Positions 36,422 to 46,899 of a stretch of 64,000 nt of DNA are shown here, piece after piece. Positions within the stretch are counted from its first letter, which is position 1. The number at the start of each line of letters is the position of its first letter. The notes below the pieces were generated by a model. It was given only the letters and a program-made list of their open reading frames with translations, was not told where the DNA came from and did no database searches. This stretch comes from Arctopsyche grandis (Eukaryota > Arthropoda > Insecta > Trichoptera > Hydropsychidae), in contig NC_135359.1 of assembly GCF_051622035.1 (NCBI RefSeq), positions 28,983,501-29,047,500 on the forward strand, given 5' to 3'. The position numbers and the translations under genes were made by a program.

Positions 36422-39262
36422 ATGGACAGCTGCCCGCTCAACGCGGTAAAATATCCACATCCTCGACATTTCATTCCTGATTATTAATCACAATTTTCCA
36501 GGAGTCAAACTCCCGGAAGCGCCCGACAGGCCGGAAGCGCGAGTCGCCTCAAGGCCGCGTTGACGCGTCAGTGACAGAACGTTAGCGATTTTTGCGCAAT
36601 TTCCACATAAACAAATCGCGCGTTGCCAGTGTGATAAATTTCGGTAGAACGCGGCGGTGTGGCCACACTTTTGTTATTGTTGCAAATTTTGCGAAGGTTC
36701 TGTTCGCTAATGGCTCGGAATGTCAGTGCGCCTTCGGGTTTGTCGCGGCCCTCACTATTTATAGGAATATATACTACATTGTCGGGTCACCGAATTGATA
36801 TTTTGCCAATAATTGCATTCAAAATGTATGTATAAATGTATTTGCGTTTAATTTTTAAGTGCTTGCTCTGTAGAGACGATTTGGGCTGTGAAATTATACA
36901 GTATATTTTCAATACATATGATTTTTTTAGATTAATATTAGAAAAAGATTTTTTCCCTGCAGTTAGTATTCATTTAAAAAGTATTAAAAAAAATGCATGT
37001 ACGTTATATTTAAATGGGTACTTGTTTCGTTTTTTTTTTTTTTTTATTTACATAATATAATATAACAGTAGCATTAAACACATAGTGTATAGTAAATAAG
37101 GAAGTATTTTAAAGACGAGGAAGAAAGACAGAATTGAGTTATTTAACTTAAAAGGCAATAAACAGTGTAATTTATTATTATTATATTTAGTTACGTATAG
37201 TAAAAGTTTTTTATTTATTTTATATAATATATAGTTGATTTATATTATCAAAAATAGTAAAAATATATAGGGTTTTCATACATCTTTCAAAAATTCATTG
37301 ATTTAAAAATATAATGTGATTGTATATTTTTATATTCATTCCAGATCTGCTGAAATACAGGTTGTTCATTTCAAATTGACTCTTTTTCATTTCAAATTGA
37401 TCCTTATTAATTTCAAATTGATTAATTTCAAATTGAAATTAAAAAGAGGTGAATTTGAAATGAAAAAAAGTTTTATTTCAAATGAAAAAGTGTCAAATTT
37501 AAATGAAAAAGGGGGAATTTGAAATGAAAATGGTTCAATTGATTCATTTTAGATTGACATTGAAAAGGGGTCAATTTGAAATGAAAAAGGTTAAATTTCA
37601 AATGAAAAAGTGTCAATTTTAAATGAAAAAATGTCAATTTTAAATTAAAAAAGGTGAATTTTAAATGAAAATGGACCAATTTGGAATGAGAAACCTATAT
37701 TTCAGCAGATTTGGAATGAATCTAAAAAAAATATAATCACATTATATTTTTAAATCAATGTATTTTTTATAATTTGTAACAATACTGATGGAATAAAATC
37801 AGTTTATATTGAAAAATATTCCGTCAGTATTTTAATAATAATAAATATTCAATATTTACAAAGTATTAGTATAGATGAAGAATTGCTTTCGTTAAAAATT
37901 TCAACCTTGAAATAATTATAAAAAATAAGTCAATTAATGTCAACTCAACGTATCTTTATTCCGCATAATTTATATGTATTTGTTTGAATAGTATTGTATT
38001 TACATATCGTACATTTTTTCTTTTTCAGAATTGAACCGGAAGATTGGGAAATAATTATAGACCACTATACGGCTCTACAGCGAGGAAATGAACGGAAATC
38101 AAAACCGGTTCAAGATCTACAACAGCGCCTTATTTAAATGGACACTACATATGTGATGTGGAGACGTATGCGAGTCAAAGTGTCTACGGTAAAATTGAAC
38201 CGTCGTTCGGTAAACACGAAACGATTGCAAAGCAAAGCTGTATAGTGATTTATAACAATCTCTCCCAATCTTCCGTTCTAATTCCAATGTAGGAATAGGT
38301 TGTGTGTGTGTCGTTGTATTTGTATCATCGATACGAGATTTGCTGATCGACCAGTTCAATCACATACTGATGATTTTGTGTATTTGATGTTTCAGGCTCA
38401 CCACCAGCACAGGCGGGCTGAAGTGAGTATGCGACAGGGTCGATACAATGATGCCATTCAACGACATTTACGTGCTGCCGATCTGCTCGAACAAGCCTTG
38501 AAGTTCACCTCGTCACCGATAGCCGCCGAGTCGATCAAACTTCAGTCTCAATTTCACCTCAGGCAAAAGGGGCTGATTAAAAGCTTACAGGAGCAGCACG
38601 AATCGCTGAAGAAAGCAGTGGAGAGGCAAGAGATGAACGCACCGAAGCTGTGCAATGCCAACATGGCCAGGGAAATAGTTCCAAACTGTTTGAAAATAAA
38701 GGTCAACAGTATTATGGACGATGCCGATTCGCTCGTCGACCTGCTCGTCAGGAAATACCAAGACGATAGTAACAAGGAGCCAGAGTCGGAGATCGACATG
38801 AAGCAGCTGTCGATCATCGAGACCGTTTATAAGGATCCTAAAAACGATAAGATGGTCATGGAAGAGCTGAAGACGGTGAATCATCAGCTGCGGGAAGTCA
38901 TTATGCAACTGCTGTCGCAGTTGGACGCTTCCGAGCACGAGAATAGGAATCTGAAGAGACGGATTGCTTTTTTGGAGTGCGGTGCCAATGATGGGATTGA
39001 GATTGAGCCGAGTCCGCAGTCGAGTCCTCAAAACCATAGACATTCTCCGTTGGCTATCATAACCGACTCGGGCGAAGACGAGTCTCCGTTTATCTATTCT
39101 CCGGGTAGCGATCTGAGTCCGGAAGTGGGCGAGATGAGAGAGTTGCCGCCGTTGGCTCCGTTGGAAATGCCCGAGTTCAACTATGAAATGATGATGAAGC
39201 AGTTGAGGATGAAGAGAGAAGAAAACGAGCGGATGAAAGAGGAGGCTTTGAAAAAAGCGTGA
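36422..39262 (+). CDS. NRBF2: NRBF2 (Atg38-like) autophagy PI3-kinase complex subunit
   Basis: Exon 1 (36422-36445) encodes only MDSCPLNA and ends in the donor GTAAAA. Exon 2 (38396-39262) starts after TTTCAG in phase 0 with AHHQHRRAEVSMRQGRYNDA. The product is 296 aa, close to vertebrate NRBF2. The PLN..AH.Q.RRA start and the following helical hairpin (residues about 8-45) are the MIT domain of NRBF2. A coiled-coil segment (about 165-205, ENRNLKRRIAFLE) and a proline/serine region with LPPLAPLEMPEF follow. NRBF2/Atg38 binds the ATG14-Vps34-Beclin complex and promotes autophagy. The 1950-bp intron 1 holds a foldback element and a candidate nested gene. The in-frame codons from 38300 to 38395 are intron, not an N-terminus. 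Confidence 0.92.
36710..38137 (+). CDS. Candidate small two-exon gene nested in NRBF2 intron 1
   Basis: Proposed exon 1 runs 36710-36825 (ATG in GCTAATGG; donor GTATGT after AAAAT). Exon 2 runs 38029-38137, after the strong acceptor TTTTTTCTTTTTCAG, and ends TTATTTAA. Joined, they give 74 aa with no stop and phase-matched splicing. Exon 2 encodes IEPEDWEIIIDHYTALQRG and a charged end, and its GC content is far above the surrounding intron. I do not recognise the family. Exon 2 cannot be an alternative NRBF2 exon in the phase NRBF2 uses, because it reads AAT TGA at once. It could be a nested gene, the end of an unseen upstream gene or an untranslated exon. Exon 2 is better supported than exon 1. 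Confidence 0.35.
37289..37768. mobile_element. Foldback element with internal minisatellite
   Basis: Inverted arms of about 85 bp run from AAAAATTCATTGATTTAAAA to CAGATCTGCTGAAATA on the left and are mirrored on the right. They enclose an imperfect tandem array (37370-37690) of a roughly 17-bp unit (CAATTTGAAATGAAAAAG). The array itself changes orientation near 37435-37450. The layout resembles foldback elements. It lies within NRBF2 intron 1. Confidence 0.8.
37370..37690. repeat. Minisatellite, about 17-bp unit
   Basis: Around 18 degenerate copies of TTTGAAATGAAAAAG-like units, reversed (TTTCAAATTGA) in the first quarter. Confidence 0.8.
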
Positions 39263-39396
39263 ATTCTCCAAACTTCAACAACAACCTCAGAATCATGGAA
39301 ACTGTACCTAAGTGCCTATAACTTTATAAGTTTTTTTTTTTTAATATTGTAAGTCTCATCAAATTCATTTTCGCTAGTTTTAAATTTTGAATGATT

Positions 39397-39402
39397 AATA
39401 AA
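39397..39402 (+). terminator. NRBF2 poly(A) signal candidate
   Basis: AATAAA 135 nt downstream of the NRBF2 stop codon. Confidence 0.6.
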
Positions 39403-40100
39403 ATCATTAAATATAAATTTTTTTGGATTAATTCGTTGAATTTTGTCCACAAACTATTGGCGTCATCTAAATGTTAACGTATGTATGTATATTGTCACAA
39501 ATTTGAAATTTAAATACAAAATGTTTTAGGTATTGTCTTATTGAAAGTACTTACCTATTTTAGATATACATAGTTGTAAAATTTGAAATGTGTACTTTCA
39601 AAATCTCATGTGTAATGTAACTGAGTGTAATCATTTTAATCATGATCGTAGGTTAAGGTTTTATTAAATTTTAAGGAATTATTGTTTCTCGTGCATGACA
39701 TTGATAATGTTTCATTTTATTTAAAGATGCGTTCAAACTGTTCCTAAGAATAAACTTTTTTTAATTTTTTAATTTTCTTAATAAAATATGTATTTCGACT
39801 ACAATTTTGAACGCACTTACAAATTGTACTGACTTTGTTTATTTTACAATGTATTTTTTTACTATAATTTTGACTTACTATGTATGTATGTAGGATTGCT
39901 ACATTTTTTTCCACTTTATAATTATTTCTTTTCCACTTGATTATCATTTTGTTTTGGATAAAAATAAATCTCATTTTTTTTCATTTGTGATTTCTTTTCT
40001 TTCAATTTATTTCCTTTCACAGTGAATTCAACACAGCATTTAAGATTATGTCTCAGGCTTACTCTCTGGTTTCCAAAACCATTGTACATATATTTAACAA
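39403..40100. other. AT-rich 3' flank of NRBF2
   Basis: No feature recognised. Confidence 0.45.
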
Positions 40101-40103
40101 GGA

Positions 40104-40410
40104 CATTAAATTGAAATTGGTACTTTTGTCTGGAGTTTAATCTATAATTTTAAGCCCAAAATGAACTGGTCACGATTCTGGAAAGCTATTTAAAACATTT
40201 GCTAGAAAATTTCCACTCAAATGTAACTTATAATATTCAATCTAATATATAATTTTGAAAGAGACTTTATATGTATGAATGTTTGGTTCGTAGAATCCGT
40301 GACGTTCAATTTAATAAAAAAGCAAATGAATATTCAAATAAATTTAAATAAAATAAAACTTCAAATAAATTTAATAAAATGTTTACTATAAGATTGGCCA
40401 TGTTTAAGCA
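40104..40410 (+). mobile_element. Helitron-like fragment related to 29.7-30.0 kb
   Basis: ATTTTAAGCCCAAAATGAAC and ACTATAAGATTGGCCATG are reverse complements of segments at 29757-29860 and 29935-29975. No terminus is clear. Confidence 0.5.
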
Positions 40411-40616
40411 GTTTATTTATTTTATTTATTTATTTTATTAATTACATACCAGGAAAGTACATATTACAGGCAATCCCAATGCGCCTTCCTGGCCAATTAC
40501 AAATATTGTAGCATTTTTTATTCATTATATAAGTCACTGAATTACGAGCCACTGAAAAACTCGCAAATCAATGAGACATCTATCAAATTGTACACAAACT
40601 TATTTATTGCACATTA

Positions 40617-41434
40617 AGGTCTGTTCATACCTAGTCAGCACGTACCGACTTCAGCAGGTATCCGGCCGTACGAAAAGTATTCTTTGGTACATTTTGTATG
40701 GGTATATTCATACCAACCGTCACGTTTACGCCACGGCAGGCTTACAGCAGTACCCGACATTTCCTGTTCATATCTTACAGCAACATCCGTCAACGTATCG
40801 TATCCGTTTTTTTGGCCATCGTGGAAATATACACGCGAATTACGTGCCATGTGTCTGCCGCTTTTCTGTTTTGGACCAATTATCGATAGTGACAGTTGAC
40901 AGCTGTTCAATCTTTCGACATGGTTTTGGCGCAAATATTTAAAAAAAATTTAAATTTTTTACGGAAATATTTAAAAAAAATTTTGTCCATCCACAAGCTC
41001 CTTATACAGTGTCCAAAACTCTCCTTCGGTTTTTCTATTTTTTAAAATGGGATGCACATCAAAACGCCTCCGTGCTTTTTCATTGCCTTCTTGAGCTTCT
41101 TCTTCCAACAACAACGCGATTATACATAATTTTTCGTTCGATAAACGCCGAAACATTTTTACCGACTTGTATTCTGACGCGTAGCTACGAATGCACGTGT
41201 ATGCATTCATATTGTAAGTACTCGACAATACGACGTAAGCAATATTGCGCCGTATCGTCATGGCCTGTAATGTATAAGTAAGCCGATTTTGCCTTGCACC
41301 CGGCCAAAGTGCTGTGAACGTGACGCGACCGCGACGTGTAGGTAGATATGAACAGAAATGTAATAAAATGACATATTTGAAACGGACTCGTGCAGTGCTG
41401 AAGCCGTGCAGTGCTGTTAAGTATGAACAGACCT
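40617..41434 (-). mobile_element. PIF/Harbinger-derived element inside SINE 7
   Basis: 818 bp with terminal repeats AGGTCTGTTCATAC and a 3-bp duplication TTA (40614-40616 and 41435-41437), typical of PIF/Harbinger. The minus strand carries only the N-terminal part of a transposase (41156-40971), MFRRLSNEKLCIIALLLEEE, followed by a RRFDVHPILKNR..EGEFWTL block like Harbinger transposase N-termini. The catalytic DDE part is absent, so the copy is non-autonomous. Confidence 0.85.
40971..41156 (-). pseudogene. Harbinger transposase N-terminal fragment
   Basis: About 60 residues with the HP...R...GEF..LY.EL motif that starts many PIF/Harbinger transposases. The frame closes just after the DGQNFF segment, and downstream frames contain several stops. 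The upstream in-frame extension to 41261 lacks similarity. Confidence 0.7.
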
Positions 41435-41685
41435 TTAATCATAATTGTATATAAGACATATTGTATATAGGAAGGATTTTAGCCAATTTTTACCGGAATC
41501 CGTTTCAACAATGAAATCAGAGAAAATTGGCAAACTCTGACAGGAAACGATCAACATGGAGTCACAAATCCAGGTCTGACCAACAGCATACTCTGAAAAA
41601 TTCATTTTCACTCGAAGCCTGGCCCTGGGATCGAACCCGGCACCTCACGACCCTAAGCAGAAGCTTAACGACCGAACTAAATATT

Positions 41686-42307
41686 ACGAACACTGGGCGA
41701 AGCTGGGTAAAAACACCAGTTTATAATATTTAAGTAATAATTTCATTACTCTGTAAGTTATATATACATATTATATGACTAGTATTCCTTGAACTAAGCT
41801 TAGTTATGCAAAAAATACTGTTCTTCAGTATATATCTGACGTCTCCCAAGATGGAACCATTCAATAATGAACATTACTGTTGGTATTTGTTTATAACATA
41901 CATATATTTTTTTACCTGGGTAACCTGTAATGCCATAAGATGAAATAAAAACAGCATAAAGCAAATCTATTTAACTTGTAAGTCAATATGTTTCGAATTC
42001 AACTCTTAAATAGTTTTTGTAAACAAATGTCTTACTTTTCAATAAATAATAAAAATGCATTTAATTTGTTTGAATGTAACCTCCGAGTCTCATATTTAAT
42101 CATCATTGACTCTGTAGCCTTTATTGGGTCAAGGCTTCTCCGACTCCTATCTTGTAGAAAATCAGGAGTTGATATATATGAGCTCTTGAACATATTTTAA
42201 TATTTTAAAATATATATTTTAGGTCGAGCCTGAAGCGAACACATTAAACGAGTTGCGTAAAGACTTTGACTTTGAATATCCTCCCGCACACATTCATGGA
42301 TCCCATA
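41686..42307. other. AT-rich flank of the Tc1 element
   Basis: ACTGGGCGAAGCTGGGTAAA (41692-41711) resembles a decayed Helitron 3' end. Otherwise nothing is recognised. Confidence 0.35.
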
Positions 42308-42711
42308 TATAGTCCCTGACCAGAATATTACGCCACCCCTCTCGAGATGCGTTTGGGTCAATTTGTCACGGTCGTAAATAACTCATTATGGGACCTTTTG
42401 GCCTCATTTTTTTTGTGATCTTATCCTTAAATGCAACTCTATTCACTTGCAAAAAATATCGGTGGATTATCCCTCAAAAGGTCTTCAAAAACAAAAGAAA
42501 GATGTTTGAAATCAGTTTGCGTCTGAATTTTGTTCAATATTGACGTGCGTTTCCGTTAAAATCTTTCATTATTTTGTGAAAAGCACTGTATTTTTTTCTC
42601 TTTTACTGCAACTTTATCATATTTCTAAGGTAAGTTGGTATTTAATATCTCGAAATTTTACTTTGTTTTATGATTTAAATTGCTTGTAAAACTTTTATTG
42701 GATTTTTTTAG

Positions 42712-43823
42712 ATGGGTAGAAAATCAGATCTTTCTAAAGACAAAATTTCAAGCATTACATCATTATTAAATACAGGAGAGTTTTCTCAAAACAAAATCGC
42801 GACAATGGAGGGTGTTAGTAGGGCGTCTATAAGGAAAATAAAACAAAATCTGGAGACTGGTGGCGACCCCACACACAATCGGCGAGCTAATAGTGGTACT
42901 AAAAAAAAATTTGGCCCTCGTGTGGATCGAAAAATCATCAGGCTTGTTTCCAAGAATCGATTCATTACAAAAAGATATATCCAACAACAATTAAAGGAAG
43001 AAAACGTGGAAATATCTACGTCAACAATACGACGTCGTTTGGTCCAAGTTGGATTGAAAGTACGGCGACCTGCAAAGAAGCCAATGTTGACCAAAATAAT
43101 GCGAAAATCTCGTATAAATTGGGCCAGACAGCATCAACACTTCTCTCTGGATGATTGGAAACTGGTAATTTAATATGAAAAAAAATAATTATGAAATTAG
43201 ACTAAATTTACAAAATCATTAATATGTGTTCGTTTTTTCAGGTACACTTCTCCGATGAATCTTCCATTCAAATGAAGTTGGAGACCCATCAATTTGTACG
43301 GCGAAGGGTGGGTGAGAGGTATAGTGACCAATGCGTGCAAAAAACCATTAAACATCCCCCATCTGTAATGGTTTGGGCTTCTATTAGTATCGCTGGTCCA
43401 GGTCCGCTGTATTTTGTGGACGGCACAATGAATAAAGACCAGTATATAAAGGTCTTAAGGGATACTTTCTTACCCTCTATCCAAGATAAAATAGACCATA
43501 AAGATACTTGGTACTTCATGCAAGATAACGCCCCTTGCCACACAGCAAAATTAGTGAAAAAATTTATGTTAGATCATCAAATTCCTCTTCTTCCCTGGCC
43601 AGACAATTCTCCCGATTTGAATCCAATAGAAAATGTCTGGCATGTTCTAAAATGTAAATTAAATAAGCTCCCTTGTACCAATAAGTCCATCCTAAAAGAA
43701 AATATCCTTTCAGTGTGGCAGGGTGATAGTAAAATTAAAAAAACAATAGTATCTTGTATCAAGAGCATGCCTAAGAGAGTGTCCCTTTGCCTTCAAAATA
43801 AGGGGGGTAGTACTAAATATTAA
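42712..43823 (+). CDS. Tc1-like DD34E transposase with one intron
   Basis: Exon 1 (42712-43164, 151 codons) and exon 2 (43242-43823) are joined across a 77-nt intron (GTAATT...TTTTTTCAG), giving 344 aa, the usual Tc1 length. The join restores DDWKL-VHFSDES. Two N-terminal helix-turn-helix units (about residues 5-50 with IRKIKQNLETGG, and about 65-110) bind the terminal repeats. The catalytic triad is D in VHFSDES, D in WYFMQDNAPCH, and E in SPDLNPIENVW, with exactly 34 residues between the last two. Without splicing, exon 1 ends two codons later at a stop. No frameshift or premature stop occurs elsewhere. It would cut and paste at TA sites in the nucleus. An AATAAA lies downstream at 43926. 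Confidence 0.93.
43165..43241 (+). other. Intron of the Tc1 transposase gene
   Basis: 77 nt, GT-AG, phase 0, with in-frame stops. Its removal joins the conserved motif before the first catalytic Asp. Introns are known in C. elegans Tc1 and are otherwise uncommon in the family. Confidence 0.85.
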
Positions 43824-44109
43824 GTTATATATTATTTTTGTACATATTTTAATTTTAAATATAGTCAGTAACAACAAAATAACACTTCTGTTTTTAATTC
43901 GTAAACCTATTCTGATAAAATCGTAAATAAATGTCGAATTTGTGCAATTTCCTAGGGTGGCGTAATATTCTGGTCAGGGACTGTATACATATGAGGAATC
44001 TTAATTCATGAGAGCTTTGATCTATCGATGTAAAGCTGATCTTCAAACATTTAAAACATCCAGCTACATATTTTTCAGGACTATTCCTTGGATTTAATTT
44101 ATTGTGTGA

Positions 44110-44131
44110 GCCTACGTGTGTGTGTGTGTGT
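44110..44131. repeat. (GT)n microsatellite
   Basis: A short GT run, about 44116-44131. Confidence 0.8.
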
Positions 44132-44149
44132 GTTTATATTATCAATACT

Positions 44150-44720
44150 CGGCAGAGTTTGAGGTTTTTGTGGCGTTGAACTCGTCAGACTCCTTCAACT
44201 TTAATAGCGAACGCGAAGGTAAAACCGCTTTATTAATACTTATAACTTTGTCGGTTGCCTAATTAATATACAGTTTCTTTGAACGCCTCCACGGGAATAA
44301 ATTATAAGTTGTGGCGTCGGTGCTGAAGAGATCACACCTGAATGTAAATTGTAATCTACGATTAATTAAATTCGAGCATCGGATGTACACGAGACATTAG
44401 AATAATAAGAAGACTGAAACTACCCGGTGGAGACGGCGGGGAACTGTCTATTAGCGAGCGGACAAAGGAGCGAGGGGAAAAGTTTCCCTATGAAAGCTTT
44501 CGCCATGAAAGTTCGTCGGGCGAAAAAACCTCTGAAGAATTTTCAAAATGAAGCACAATATTTAACTTTAATATCGACTGTGTGAAATTGCAAAGGCGAA
44601 CTTTACAGCGCAAACTTTTGCACTCCCGTCTAAAATTTCCACGTTCCCTGCATCCGTCCGACTACAATTTCGTTCCATCTTTTATATTGCACGATGTGAA
44701 GCTTTCATAGTCTGTTTTGT
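44150..44720. other. GC-rich unique island
   Basis: Contains homeodomain-like CTAATTAATA, several GAAAGCTTTC words and AAAAGTTTCCC. No coding frame. Candidate regulatory DNA. Confidence 0.3.
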
Positions 44721-44859
44721 TTTTTCATTTTTCTGAATTGAAATGTTTCTCAAGAGCGTTTCCTTATATTTAAGTTTTTCATATTCATCTTTTATGAAAG
44801 CTTTCATAGCTAACTAATGCATTTATAGCACTTTAACTATGTATTTTATCATATATATA

Positions 44860-45858
44860 TTTTTTTATTACAATCAATGTACACTCATCATTACAGATCG
44901 CTCCAATGCGACGTGTGTACGAAAACGGTCAGACAAAGTATACATTACGTTCAATAAACATCGAATACAATAATTAATCAAGTACATAAATAAAAATCAT
45001 AGAGACATCTATGGATTATTTTTAGATTTTGTGCTCAATTATTATTACAATTTTTATACACGAAATTATAGAGACATCTATAGATTTCAGATTTCTGTGC
45101 ATAATTTCTACAAATTATACACACAGATTTTTGTGACAACAGGAAATGATCTATTACCAATTTTCAGGAATCGTTTCAACAATGATCAGATAAAATTGGC
45201 AAACTCTGATAGAGAAACGATCGATTTGGAGTCACAAAACCCCCAAATCTAACCAGCAGTTTGGCGAGTCGAATCATCGATCGCAGTGGTGCTAAATATA
45301 TACGCTACCATTAAGAGGGCTGTACACCCGAAACCTTAATTTTGTTACCGTTTCTTTCTTCGATATATATATTGAGTGTATGTATATATTGAGCGAATGC
45401 GACAATATATATCAATATTTATATTGAGTGAATGCGACAGTTGCGCTTCAACCAGATAAAACGTATTTTAAATTGACAAAATCGAGGTTTCGTATTCTGC
45501 TATTTTCTCCTCCAAAACTGGACCAATTTTTAAAAAAAATTCATCATCGGTATGAGAAAAATACTTTCTGTGCATCTATTGGTGTATTTTTTTTAAAATC
45601 AACCGTTAAATAAGCATGCTGGGCTCGTTTCGTGGGTGTAAAAAAGAGGCGATTTTATAGATGTTTGGCGGCTCCTAGCTCCTATAAAAAATAATTAATC
45701 AAAAAAATAAAACGATAGATGCACCTCAATGGTGGATATCCATAGCATATTAAAAAATAATTTCTCTAGTGCCATAATTGAGGAAGGGAGAAGTATAGTA
45801 CGTTTGTATGGACAAGGCGCTGCCGTCCAGCCCTCTTAAGCCGAACTGCTGGCTAATG
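44860..45858 (-). mobile_element. SINE 8, split by a TTAA element
   Basis: The 3' tail (second type, GTCGCATTGGAGCGATCTGT on the complement) starts at 44868 and the body and head run to 45314. The last head bases (GCCAGCAG on the complement) resume at 45840-45855, after the insertion 45315-45835. Confidence 0.85.
45315..45835. mobile_element. TTAA-flanked non-autonomous element in SINE 8
   Basis: 521 bp with short inverted ends GAGGGCTGTAC and, on the complement, GAGGGCTGGAC, flanked by TTAA (45311-45314, 45836-45839). No transposase. TTAA duplication points to piggyBac or Kolobok; the GAGGG end is not the CCC typical of piggyBac, so the superfamily is left open. Confidence 0.8.
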
Positions 45859-45861
45859 TAT

Positions 45862-46390
45862 ATAATATCACTATTCTGTGGGTCTGGCTGTGTGTGCATC
45901 TGTGATAACGCTCGCCGTACTACATATAATAGTCGTTTCAATTCGACATACATATTTACGTCACAGCTAATCCACTGCCAACAAAATGTACGAATATAAT
46001 ATACGATTATAATTACGAAAGAAAAAACTTCTATATATACATATGTATATACATATATACTGTTTGCTAAAAATGTTTCCTCTAGGCAAATTAGTCTCTG
46101 AGCTTTCGGCGCCATCTGTTAAAAAATTAAAATTATTTAATTAATTAATTTTTCTATTGGTGTTTTATGTTGTTTATATGTAGGTAGGTAGTTTTTACCA
46201 TTTCTTTTTCATATTAAACAATTAAATATAAATGATAAATTAAATATATTTAAAACGAACACAGGACCGACATTTCTTTTATTTTTTTTATTATTTTATA
46301 ACACCCATGCGCAGAAAAATGTTATATTAATATAAGTGGCTTTAGGCATCATATTGTTGTCAAGTGACGATTGTCCACAGACAATTTTAG
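45862..46390 (+). mobile_element. Helitron-like repeat C (copy 2)
   Basis: Starts near TCACTATTCTGTGGGTCTGG. The core GATAACGCTCGCCGTACTA and CAATAGATGGCGC-like and GGACCGACATTTCTTTT segments match 30174-30615 reversed. The 3' end is less clear here. Confidence 0.6.
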
Positions 46391-46899
46391 CATCAGTCGT
46401 ATTTGATTATCAAGTGTAAATACGTACTTCTGATTTGAACTGAACGACTACTCAGAGAGATTTGAAAGCTGAAAAGTACTACAAATGAAAGATAAAATAC
46501 CCGACTATAGATTCCAATATTCATTTTGAACAGGAAATTGACTGATTTTGAGACATCGACCGAACAACACCAAGATATAGAAAAATCGCGCGATTTAAAA
46601 AACACATATCTCCGAATTTCGAGCCAATCAATATTTTTTATTACCAGATTCGTGTTCACTGGGCATAGATCTATAAGAAAAGTCATATCTCGTCTCTGAA
46701 CCAAAAAAAAAATCGTCATTTGTCGAACAGTGTAATTTAGAGAAAAATATTTAAAAGCCGGTTTATCGAGCAAAAAGTCCGGTTGTCGGTCTTTTGAAAA
46801 ATTGACAAAAAACCGGTTTTCGCAAAAAGCCCTAGTCACTAGGTAGGAACATTTAATTGCATCCAACATCAACAGATGAAACGGGCAGTCCTAAAGCCA
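46391..46899. other. Unassigned stretch
   Basis: A 159-codon minus frame (46872-46393) exists but shows no domain and no splice context. AAACCGGTTTTCGC near 46811 forms a small inverted repeat. Treated as non-coding. Confidence 0.4.

Larger units (their letters stand above)
40436..41685 (-). mobile_element. SINE 7, split by a Harbinger element
   Basis: The minus-strand SINE tail half (40436-40616, with CCAGGAAGGCGCATTGGGAT on the complement) and head/body half (41435-41685, with box B GGGTTCGATCCC on the complement) become continuous when 40617-41434 is removed with one TTA copy. This fixes the insertion order. Confidence 0.85.
42310..43983 (+). mobile_element. Apparently complete Tc1-type transposon
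   Basis: 1674 bp flanked by TA (42308-42309 and 43984-43985). The terminal repeats are about 29 bp and start CAGTCCCTGACCAGAATATT; the left first base is T instead of C, with no other mismatch over the repeat. The internal transposase is intact once one short intron is removed. Sharp ends and an open frame suggest recent or still possible activity. Confidence 0.93.

Noticed and set aside
37370..37690. CRISPR-like array
   Set aside because: The units are contiguous with no spacers, degenerate and change orientation; the genome is eukaryotic.
38300..38395. In-frame N-terminal extension of NRBF2 exon 2
   Set aside because: Ends at a TTTCAG acceptor, has no family similarity, and the eight-residue exon at 36422 supplies the conserved PLN..AH start.
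38585..39271. 228-codon minus-strand frame opposite NRBF2
   Set aside because: Antisense shadow of a recognisable conserved exon.
40571..40942. 123-codon plus-strand frame
   Set aside because: Lies within the Harbinger element, opposite the decayed transposase strand; no similarity.
46393..46872. 159-codon minus-strand frame as a gene
   Set aside because: No domain, no splice context and low-complexity hydrophobic composition.
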